A program made the translations under genes and the position numbers. Shown here in pieces: positions 1 through 5,972 of a DNA stretch of 64,000 nucleotides. Below the pieces are notes generated by a model. That model had not been told where the DNA came from, did not search any database, and worked only from the letters and a program-made list of their open reading frames with translations. The stretch is from NCBI GenBank assembly GCA_035471785.1, contig DATIPQ010000040.1, positions 1 through 64,000 of the forward strand, written 5' to 3'. The DNA is from Acidobacteriota bacterium (GTDB lineage: Bacteria; Acidobacteriota; UBA6911; RPQK01; DATIPO01). Position 1 is the first letter of the stretch; every line of letters starts with the position of its first letter.

Positions 1-109
1 GTTCGGGTCGACTCCGGAAACCTGGCTCGGAATGCAGATGGCCTACGACTTGGCCGCCTCAAGGCACCTGGAAGACGAGATCAAAGTCGACCGCATCAAC
101 GCTGCCTAG
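1..109 (+). CDS. HigA-family antitoxin, C-terminal fragment (cut by window edge)
   Basis: The open frame enters from the left edge (first full codon at base 2) and ends with TAG at 107-109, giving about 35 residues. The segment STPETWLGMQMAYDL matches the end of the XRE-type helix-turn-helix domain of HigA/VapI antitoxins, where a Trp-Leu-x-Met-Gln stretch follows the last helix. The intact HigA at 58230-58523 has the equivalent SPESWLAMQ. HigA antitoxins bind their own promoter and neutralise a HigB RNase; the toxin would normally lie just upstream, outside this window. The family call is good, but the N-terminus cannot be seen. Confidence 0.7.
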   Translation, partial: FGSTPETWLGMQMAYDLAASRHLEDEIKVDRINAA

Positions 110-181
110 CCATCAGGCAGTTTGGCGTGAGTTCTTCAATCGGGTCAATTGGTCGAACGAGATCGCGACCCAGCCTGCTGC

Positions 182-802
182 CTAGGGCTTCTTTTCTTCT
201 AGCCGGCGGTTCATTTCATCCAGGCGCTGCATGGACTCCTCTAAGGTGCGGACTCCGCAGGCGATGCGCTCTTGGTCGGTCTTGGCGTCGCGGTCGAAAG
301 GCTCCATGGTCCAAGGGCTGTCCATGTCCTCGCGTCTGAACTGAGTACCCCAGATCTGGGCTTTGCCCAAGCTGTGCAGCCAGCGGTCTTCGGCGGCGCA
401 GGAGAGCCAGCGGGCCGACTTGTGAGCAGGATCCATGCGGACGGCCTCGGAGGCCAATTCGTGAGCCATCTTGTAGTCTTCGGACCCGTTTCCATGCTGC
501 AGGATCATGGCGGCGTGATAATGATCTGCCGCGGTTTTAATCAAGCCTTCTTCCGCCATTTCCATCACCCGCTGGCGGCGCCTTTCGTCTTCAGCCATCA
601 ACTGCGTCCAATCGATGTCGTCGACCGATTGCCGGGCACTTTGATCGGCCTCGTACATCCGGCGCAATTCGGCGTTATCTTCAAGGCCAGACCGCTGCTG
701 GTGAGCAACGCTCGTCGGCGGCCCGCTGGCTGAAAGCGGCGAACCGTAGACCACGAGCAACATCAAGCACACGGTTACCGGGAAACGGGTGTGGATCTTC
801 AT
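182..802 (-). CDS. Uncharacterised secreted protein, DUF6624-like
   Basis: 206 residues. The N-terminus (MKIHTRFPVTVCLMLLVVYG, cleavage likely near the SAS region) is a typical signal peptide, so the mature protein should be exported. The middle carries LRRMYEADQSAR, then a helical DHYHAAMILQHG segment and a later ARWLSCAAEDRWL segment. This Asp-Gln-x-x-Arg plus Gln-His layout is like the loosely defined DUF6624 group, which has no known reaction. The C-terminus is a charged helix. The gene stands alone between the HigA tail and the divergent MazE-like gene. The function is unknown; the homology call is from memory of the motif pattern only. Confidence 0.6.
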   Translation of the reverse strand: MKIHTRFPVTVCLMLLVVYGSPLSASGPPTSVAHQQRSGLEDNAELRRMYEADQSARQSVDDIDWTQLMAEDERRRQRVMEMAEEGLIKTAADHYHAAMILQHGNGSEDYKMAHELASEAVRMDPAHKSARWLSCAAEDRWLHSLGKAQIWGTQFRREDMDSPWTMEPFDRDAKTDQERIACGVRTLEESMQRLDEMNRRLEEKKP

Positions 803-932
803 GAAAGCAAGTGTAGCGCAGTCGATGCGGGCGCGCGGGGGCGAGCACAGTGAAAAGCCCGGTCACACTCGACCAAAGGGCATCCGCTACCCAACAGTAG
901 ACACCATAAAGAACTTGTTGCATAATGCCATC

Positions 933-1175
933 ATGGCAGTGAAACCAGTGCAGATCTCGATGGATGGGGAGTTGTTGCGCAAGGTGGATGCGGACCCGGA
1001 AGCCCGTGAGAAGGGGCGGTCGGCGTTTATTCGATCAGCCGTCAGGCTCTATTTGAGCGCTAAAGAGCGGCGCCGCGTTGACGAGAGAATCTCCCAGGCT
1101 TATTCGGGCCAAGCCGACGGCATGCTTGACGAGATCTCTGACCTGGTGGGAGCGCAGGCATGGCCCGAAGATTGA
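933..1175 (+). CDS. MazE-like ribbon-helix-helix antitoxin
   Basis: 80 residues from the ATG at 933. An open frame extends further upstream, but the leader has no similarity and this ATG follows a CATAAT box (921-926) by six bases, which suggests a leaderless start. The N-terminal VQISMDGELLRKVD strand-helix and the following RSAFIRSAVRLYL helix are the classic CopG/ribbon-helix-helix DNA-binding fold of MazE-type antitoxins. The acidic C-terminal tail (LDEISDLVG...WPED) is the expected toxin-binding arm. The stop codon lies inside the following MazF gene (16-base overlap), as usual for such operons. Its likely role is to repress the operon and neutralise the toxin. Confidence 0.85.
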   Translation: MAVKPVQISMDGELLRKVDADPEAREKGRSAFIRSAVRLYLSAKERRRVDERISQAYSGQADGMLDEISDLVGAQAWPED

Positions 1176-1486
1176 ACCGGGGAGAGATCTGGCTTCTGGA
1201 CCGTCCCAGGCCAGAGAAACGGCGCCCGCTGCTGGTAATCAGTCGGCAAGGCTTGATCGACGTGCTGCACACGGTCACGGTGGCGGCAGTCACGTCGACG
1301 TTGCGCGGTTCGCCGACTGAAGTGCAGGTCGGCCCCGACGAGGGCCTCAAGCAGGTTTCCTGCGTGAACCTCTGCAATCTCTTCACGGTCCCCAAACAAG
1401 AACTGCGAAACTTCCTCGGCTCGCTTGACCGCCAAAAGATGGAGGAGGTCTGCCTGGCCTTGGCAATTGCCACCGGGTGCGACTAG
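1160..1486 (+). CDS. MazF/PemK-family endoribonuclease toxin
   Basis: 108 residues, the normal MazF length. The N-terminal RGEIWLLDRPRPEKRRPLLVIS is the hallmark beta-strand block of the PemK/MazF fold (xGEIWxV...GxRRPxLVIS), and VAAVTSTLRGSPTEV is the usual middle strand with the catalytic Thr/Ser region. SCVNLCNLFTVPKQ corresponds to the conserved strand 'vnxdnixtvpk'. MazF enzymes cleave mRNA at short sequence motifs in the cytoplasm and are held inactive by the antitoxin encoded just upstream, with which this gene overlaps by 16 bases. It looks intact. Confidence 0.9.
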   Translation: MARRLNRGEIWLLDRPRPEKRRPLLVISRQGLIDVLHTVTVAAVTSTLRGSPTEVQVGPDEGLKQVSCVNLCNLFTVPKQELRNFLGSLDRQKMEEVCLALAIATGCD

Positions 1487-1515
1487 GAGCGACTCGTCTG
1501 TCAGCGCCTACCCAT

Positions 1516-1579
1516 CTAAACCGCGGAGGCATTCGATTCTCAGTGTCAACTGTGTCAACTTAGTGTCAGCCGGATGTTC
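1516..1579. repeat. Direct repeat, left copy (A)
   Basis: A 64-base stretch starting CTAAACCGCGGAGGCATTCG and ending CAGCCGGATGTTC is nearly identical to 4449-4503 in the same orientation. The main difference is a 9-base partial duplication of GTGTCAACT in this copy. The two copies flank about 2.9 kb that holds the Phd-VapC relic, the DUF4143 ATPase, the HigA relic and the Fic gene. It could be the edge of an inserted segment or a dispersed repeat. Confidence 0.75.
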
Positions 1580-1596
1580 TGGGCGCTCGCAAACTT

Positions 1597-1629
1597 GAAA
1601 ATCGAGCCGTCGGCGTTCAGATTTTCAGG
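1597..1629. repeat. GAAAATC...GATTTTC hairpin element, copy B
   Basis: GAAAATC at 1597-1603 and GATTTTC at 1620-1626 form a perfect 7-base inverted repeat around a 16-base GC-rich loop, followed by AGGG. A close relative (copy C) is at 1881-1919 in front of the DUF4143 ATPase. No gene starts directly after copy B on the plus strand, so it may mark a lost gene. Confidence 0.6.
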
Positions 1630-1636
1630 GCCTCCG

Positions 1637-1807
1637 TCATCGGCGCTGCCTAGCCGGAGGGAGCAACTGGAGGCCCAAGGCCAGGGCGCAGCGGCGCAGG
1701 CGCTTGTCGAGGGCGAGAATGGCGGTTTCCGGGATCAGCGAGGCCGTGTTGAGCCGTATGTACTGGCTGAGACGGTCCTTCAATTCCCGGATGCCGACTG
1801 TGTCCAT
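1637..1807 (-). pseudogene. Phd-antitoxin / VapC-toxin in-frame fusion relic
   Basis: A 56-residue frame from the ATG at 1805-1807. The first about 18 residues (MDTVGIRELKDRLSQYIR) are the start of a Phd/YefM antitoxin, where the Gly-Ile-Arg-Glu-Leu-Lys motif is the first strand-helix. The rest (AILALDKRLRRCALALGLQLL) reads like the last strand and helix of a PIN-domain VapC toxin, which normally ends 'TLDxRLxxAAxALGLxVLP'. The catalytic acidic residues of the PIN domain and most of the antitoxin are missing. The simplest explanation is one internal deletion of roughly 500 bases joining the two genes in frame. It is probably dead, though still an open frame. Confidence 0.6.
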
Positions 1808-1880
1808 ACCGCACTGTAGCCTCATGTAGCCACGCGGTCAAAAAGAATGGGCGTTCGCCTAGGAAGTCTGGGTCAACCTC

Positions 1881-1919
1881 GAAAATCGAGCGGGCGGCGT
1901 TTGATTTTCAGGGTAAACT
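1881..1919 (+). promoter_or_regulatory. Hairpin plus -10 box before the DUF4143 ATPase, copy C
   Basis: GAAAATC (1881-1887) and GATTTTC (1903-1909) form a 7-base inverted repeat with a 15-base loop. A TAAACT -10-like hexamer follows at 1914-1919, and the ATG of the ATPase is at 1926. The spacing implies transcription starting at or next to the ATG, with the palindrome placed like an operator. Similar sequence occurs at 1597-1629 and, more degenerate, within the 1516/4449 repeats. Confidence 0.5.
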
Positions 1920-1925
1920 GGAAGC

Positions 1926-3083
1926 ATGATTGATCGGGAGCGGCATCTTCGGGAGGTTCGGGGGAGGTTGGAGCGGAATCCGGTTGTGGCCATTTTAGGG
2001 GCTCGGCAGGTGGGGAAGACCACCCTGGCGCGGCAGATCATGGCGGGATTCGAAGGGGAAACCGTGCGCTTCGATCTGGAAGATCCCGACGATCTGGCTC
2101 GGTTGGAGGAGCCTAAGCTTGCTTTAGGGGGCTTGCGGGGGTTGGTGGTCATCGACGAAGTCCAGCGGCGGCCCGATCTTTTTCCTGTCCTAAGGGTGCT
2201 GGTGGACAGACCGGATTCAGAGGCGAGGTTCTTGATTCTGGGCAGCGCTTCGCCGGATCTTCTGCGCCAGGGGTCTGAATCGCTGGCCGGTCGAATCGTC
2301 TTTCATCGCTTGGACGGTTTCGACTTGGACGAGGTCGGAGTGAGCCAGCGCGACAGGCTGTGGCGGCGCGGCGGGTTTCCGCGCTCCTTCCTGGCGGAAT
2401 CCGAGGAGGGCAGCGCCGAATGGCGGCGGGGCTTCGTCCAGACCTTCCTGGAGAGAGACATCCCCCAACTGGGAATTCAGATTCCCTCCTCGACCCTGCA
2501 CCGGTTTTGGCGCATGCTGGCTCATTACCATGCCCAAGTTTTCAACGGGGCCGAACTAGCGCGTGCATTCGGGGTGTCGGCGACGACCGTGCGGCGCTAC
2601 CTCGACGTGCTCTCGGGGGCGCTGGTCGTGCGCCAACTGCCGCCTTGGTTCGAGAACATCGACAAGCGGCAGGTCAAGTCACCCAAGATCTACCTTGAAG
2701 ATTCGGGACTGCTTCACGCCCTCCTGGGCCTGGAAAACCAGGAGGAGCTGGGGGGGCATCCCAAGGTGGGCGCTTCGTGGGAGGGATTCGCGCTGCAGCA
2801 GGTCGTGCGGCGCCTGGGCGCCCGGCGCGAGGAGTGCTACTTCTGGGCCACCCACTCCGGAGCCGAACTCGACTTGCTGGTCATCCGCGGCCAGCGCCGG
2901 CTGGGATTCGAGTTCAAACGCACCACCTCACCCAAATCGACCCGCTCGATGCATTCGGCATTCAAATCCCTAGGACTGAATTCCCTCGACGTCATCCACG
3001 CCGGAGAACACACCTTCCCCCTCACCGAGTCTATCCGCGCTGTCGCCTTCAAACGTCTTTACAAGGACGTGAAGTCCCTCTGA
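1926..3083 (+). CDS. AAA_14/DUF4143 family ATPase
   Basis: 385 residues. Walker A is GARQVGKTT (residues 25-33) and Walker B is LVVIDEVQ (73-80); both are characteristic of the AAA_14 domain. The C-terminal half has the DUF4143 pattern: a helical part with LARAFGVSATTVRRYLDVL (winged-helix-like) and a nuclease-like end with FEFKRT, as in restriction-endonuclease folds (GxEFKxT). This family is widespread, often scattered in many copies per genome, and its role is not established; links to mobile elements and toxin-antitoxin-like modules are often suggested. It has no ribosome-binding site but a -10-like box six bases before the ATG. The neighbours are all toxin-antitoxin remnants. Confidence 0.88.
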   Translation: MIDRERHLREVRGRLERNPVVAILGARQVGKTTLARQIMAGFEGETVRFDLEDPDDLARLEEPKLALGGLRGLVVIDEVQRRPDLFPVLRVLVDRPDSEARFLILGSASPDLLRQGSESLAGRIVFHRLDGFDLDEVGVSQRDRLWRRGGFPRSFLAESEEGSAEWRRGFVQTFLERDIPQLGIQIPSSTLHRFWRMLAHYHAQVFNGAELARAFGVSATTVRRYLDVLSGALVVRQLPPWFENIDKRQVKSPKIYLEDSGLLHALLGLENQEELGGHPKVGASWEGFALQQVVRRLGARREECYFWATHSGAELDLLVIRGQRRLGFEFKRTTSPKSTRSMHSAFKSLGLNSLDVIHAGEHTFPLTESIRAVAFKRLYKDVKSL

Positions 3084-3145
3084 GCCTCCAATGGGGGGCG
3101 GATGTTGTCGGCCTTGAGGACCGTCGGGAAGCTGACTTGGCGATC

Positions 3146-3296
3146 ATGAACCCTGTCCATCCGGGCGCAATCGTGCGCGAGGACTGCCTCAAGCCGCAGG
3201 AAGCTGTCCGTGACCGAGGGTGCCAGGAGGCTGGGCGTGGGGCGGCAGGCTCTCTTTAAGCTCGTCGACGAGAGAGCTTCGGTACTTCTCAACTGA
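3146..3296 (+). pseudogene. HigA-family antitoxin relic, frameshifted and truncated
   Basis: From the ATG at 3146 the frame reads MNPVHPGAIVREDCLKP, the invariant start of HigA/VapI antitoxins. About 17 codons in, the similarity switches to another frame: LSVTEGARRLGVGRQAL followed by KLVDERAS, which is exactly the next part of the XRE helix-turn-helix domain. That frame stops at 3294-3296. A small deletion therefore broke the frame, and the C-terminal third is absent. The bases just upstream may be the end of a degraded HigB. This is a dead copy, unlike the modules at the left edge and at 57.9-58.5 kb. Confidence 0.75.
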
Positions 3297-3331
3297 GGTT
3301 CGTCCCGCAGGTGCGCGAAAGAGGGGGAGAT

Positions 3332-4396
3332 TCATTTCTGACCTGGTGCGTCGAGCCAGCGGCGCGCTTTGTCGGTGAGGCGGTAGCGCTGGGTGGGGCT
3401 GCGGGGCGAGGCGGGTTGAGTGCGTTCGATCCAATCTTCCTCAAGAGCCGGGTTCAAGTAGTTTTCCCGGAAGGTGGGGCGGTGAGAAAGGTCTAGCTTA
3501 GCCATGAGTTCGCCCGCCCCTAAGTCGCTTTCTCCAAGTGCCCTTATGAGTTGTGCTACTTGGTCGGTACTTGGTCGGTACTTGGTCGGTTCGCGCCCGC
3601 TTAGGGGGCTCGGCTCGGCGGCCAAGGCTTCTCGCAGGGAATCAAGCAGGGCGGTCAGCATGAACTCAACGAAAACCGTGCAGTCGGCTCCCTCATCCGA
3701 CACGGCCAGCACACGATAGTATTCGTCTTGTCGGTCACGAACCAGGGTTTCAACCGGCAAGAAGGCCAGAAGAGGTTTCCACTGGCGCAAGATCAGCGTC
3801 TGCCAGAGCCGCCCCATTCGTCCATTGCCGTCGCTGAAAGGATGAATGAACTCAACCTCGTAATGAAAGACGCAACTGGCCACTAGCGGATGCTCTTCCG
3901 TCTCTTCAAGCCATCCAAGCAGATCGGCCATCAATTGCGGCACTCGTTGAGCAGGCGGCGCCATGTGCACCAGTTCCCGGCCTCGGAAGATGCCCACCCC
4001 GCCCTTGCGAAACTGCCCAGGATGATCCACCAATCCGCTCATCAGAATGCGGTGAGCCGTCAAGAGATCATCCTTTGAAGCAGGCTTCCAATTCTCCATC
4101 GCCTCATAGGCGGCGAAGGCGTTGCGAACCTCCTGAATCTCGCGTGGATGGCCCAGCACGCGCTTGCCCTCGATGACGGCCGAGACCTGCTCCACTGTCA
4201 GGGTGTTGTTCTCGATGGCAAGCGAAGCCTGAATGGTACGGATGCGGTTTTCCCTGCGAAGCCGCGGCGTCAGGCGACTCTCAGCCAAAGCGCTGTAGCG
4301 CCCAATCTCCTCGCCGATTTCACCCACCAAGCGCAGAAGAGCCGGAGTGAGATCATAAGGTGGCCGATATGCACCCTTATCGCTCATAGCCTTCAT
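3332..4396 (-). CDS. Fic-domain protein (AMPylase family), class II-like
   Basis: 354 residues from the ATG at 4394-4396, preceded by AGAGG. The Fic core motif HPFSDGNGR is at residues 185-193, with the catalytic His and the phosphate-binding GNGR present. An N-terminal inhibitory helix motif SLAIEN (58-63, pattern [S/T]xxxE[G/N]) is present, as in class II Fic proteins that self-inhibit. The C-terminus (about residues 280-354) is a winged-helix-like domain. Fic enzymes transfer AMP from ATP to hydroxyl groups of target proteins. Between the Fic core and the wing, the gene contains three perfect 11-base repeats (3557-3589), so loss or gain of one unit would shift the frame. Confidence 0.9.
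   Translation of the reverse strand: MKAMSDKGAYRPPYDLTPALLRLVGEIGEEIGRYSALAESRLTPRLRRENRIRTIQASLAIENNTLTVEQVSAVIEGKRVLGHPREIQEVRNAFAAYEAMENWKPASKDDLLTAHRILMSGLVDHPGQFRKGGVGIFRGRELVHMAPPAQRVPQLMADLLGWLEETEEHPLVASCVFHYEVEFIHPFSDGNGRMGRLWQTLILRQWKPLLAFLPVETLVRDRQDEYYRVLAVSDEGADCTVFVEFMLTALLDSLREALAAEPSPLSGREPTKYRPSTDQVAQLIRALGESDLGAGELMAKLDLSHRPTFRENYLNPALEEDWIERTQPASPRSPTQRYRLTDKARRWLDAPGQK
3557..3589. repeat. Three perfect tandem 11-base repeats inside fic
   Basis: The unit TACTTGGTCGG (plus strand) occurs three times without interruption or mismatch. On the coding strand it encodes the linker KYRPSTDQ between the Fic core and the C-terminal domain. Because 11 is not a multiple of three, slippage by one unit would truncate the protein. 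Confidence 0.9.
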
Positions 4397-4448
4397 GATC
4401 CTCTGACCCGCTCCAGAATACAAGGACCCAAGCTGCCGGGGTACTCAC

Positions 4449-4503
4449 CTAAACCGCGGAGGCATTCGATTCTCAGGGTCAACTTAGCGTCAGCCGGATG
4501 TTC
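4449..4503. repeat. Direct repeat, right copy (D)
   Basis: 55 bases matching 1516-1579 in the same orientation, beginning CTAAACCGCGG and ending CAGCCGGATGTTC, lacking the 9-base internal duplication of the left copy. It lies just upstream of the Fic gene (which reads away from it) and before the serine hydrolase gene. Confidence 0.75.
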
Positions 4504-4583
4504 ATGCTGGCCGGAAGGCCTGAGTGCAAGAGTCCAACGCGTGCAGCAACAGTTTCCGCTAAGATCCCCTCGAAGGAGAAGGA

Positions 4584-5882
4584 ATGACCATGATTCACGC
4601 GCGCTTGAAAGTTTTGTGGCTGAGCCTGGCCCTGTTGCTTCAGCCGTTTCTTTGGGCCCAGCTTCCCCGGGCTGAGAGTCCTGAAGAGGTAGGGCTGTCG
4701 TCGCAACGGTTGGAGAGGCTGGCTGAGACTCTGGAGGAGTACGCTGAGCAAGGCGAGTTGGCCGGAGGGGTGGCGCTGGTGGCCCGCCATGGCAAGGTGG
4801 CCTACCTGAGAGCGTTCGGCTACCGCGACCTGGAAGCCTCCGATCCCATGAGAAGCGACGCCGTCTTCCGCATTGCCTCCCAGACCAAGGCGCTGGTCAG
4901 CGCGGGGGTGATGATCTTGCAGGAAGAGGGCGAGTTGGTCATCTCTGAGCCGTTGGCTTTCTACCTTCCCGAATTCAAAGACACCACCGTGGCCGTGGCC
5001 ATAGAGCCCCAGGACGGCGAAGCCGAAGGAGAGCCTGGTTACGAGATCGTCAAAGCCAAACGGCCCATCCTCATCCGCGACCTTCTCACCCACACGGCGG
5101 GCATCGGTTACGGATACGGCCCCGCAAAAGATCTTTGGCAGGAGGCCGGCATCCAGGGATGGTACTTCGCCGACCGTGACGAACCTATCGGCGACACCGT
5201 CTCCCGACTGGCCAAGCTGCCCATCGACGCCCAGCCCGGCGAACGCTTCGTCTATGGCTACTCCACAGACATTCTGGGAGCGCTCATCGAGCGCGTGAGC
5301 GGACTCGGCCTGGACGAATTCCTGCGTCGCAAGATCCTCGATCCGCTGGGAATGGAGGACACTCATTTCTACCTTCCGGAAGAGAAGCGCGATCGCCTCA
5401 GCGTGGTCTATTCAGCCACCGAGAATGGACTGGAGAGGGCTCCTGATCCCGGCGGAATGGTGGGTCAGGGAGCTTACCTCGACGGCCCCCGCAAGAGCTT
5501 CTCGGGGGGCGCGGGACTGCTCTCGACCGCAGACAACTATGCGCTCTTCCTGCAGATGATGCTCAACGGCGGTGAACTCAACGGCACCCGCATCCTCAGC
5601 CGCAAGAGCGTACAGCTTATGACTGTCGATCATTTGAACGATATGGAAATCTCGCCAGGAGTCGGCTTCGGACTCGGTTTTTCCGTCGTCAAAGACTTGG
5701 GCGCCCGCGGAGTCACGGGATCGCTGGGCGAGTTCGGCTGGGGCGGAGCCTACCACTCCTCCTACTGGGTCGATCCCCAGGAAGATCTGGTGGTGGTCTA
5801 CTTCACTCAGCTCATACCCGCCGGACGCATTTACGACCATGGCAAGCTGCGCGCTCTGGTCTACCAGGCCATGGTCGACTGA
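4584..5882 (+). CDS. Secreted serine hydrolase, class C beta-lactamase/penicillin-binding-protein family
   Basis: 432 residues. The start at 4584 follows AAGGAGAAGG; a second ATG two codons on is also possible. Residues 1-27 form a signal peptide ending near WAQ, so it acts in the periplasm or outside. The nucleophile motif is SQTK (99-102, SxxK), the second motif is YST (226-228, replacing YxN), and the third region is WGGAYHS near the C-terminus (H/K-x-G equivalent). The family includes AmpC, DD-peptidases and esterases such as EstB. The YST variant with a domain of this length is common in acidobacterial 'serine hydrolases' of unknown substrate. A peptidoglycan peptide or an ester is likely; it is probably not a dedicated resistance enzyme. 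Confidence 0.9.
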   Translation: MTMIHARLKVLWLSLALLLQPFLWAQLPRAESPEEVGLSSQRLERLAETLEEYAEQGELAGGVALVARHGKVAYLRAFGYRDLEASDPMRSDAVFRIASQTKALVSAGVMILQEEGELVISEPLAFYLPEFKDTTVAVAIEPQDGEAEGEPGYEIVKAKRPILIRDLLTHTAGIGYGYGPAKDLWQEAGIQGWYFADRDEPIGDTVSRLAKLPIDAQPGERFVYGYSTDILGALIERVSGLGLDEFLRRKILDPLGMEDTHFYLPEEKRDRLSVVYSATENGLERAPDPGGMVGQGAYLDGPRKSFSGGAGLLSTADNYALFLQMMLNGGELNGTRILSRKSVQLMTVDHLNDMEISPGVGFGLGFSVVKDLGARGVTGSLGEFGWGGAYHSSYWVDPQEDLVVVYFTQLIPAGRIYDHGKLRALVYQAMVD

Positions 5883-5972
5883 AGTGGCGGCCGAGCCTCT
5901 GTTAACCGCCGTAAACAGATTTTCCGGCGGGGGCTTGACGGAAACGGGTCCGCGGGGGCTACGCTAGTCGTC

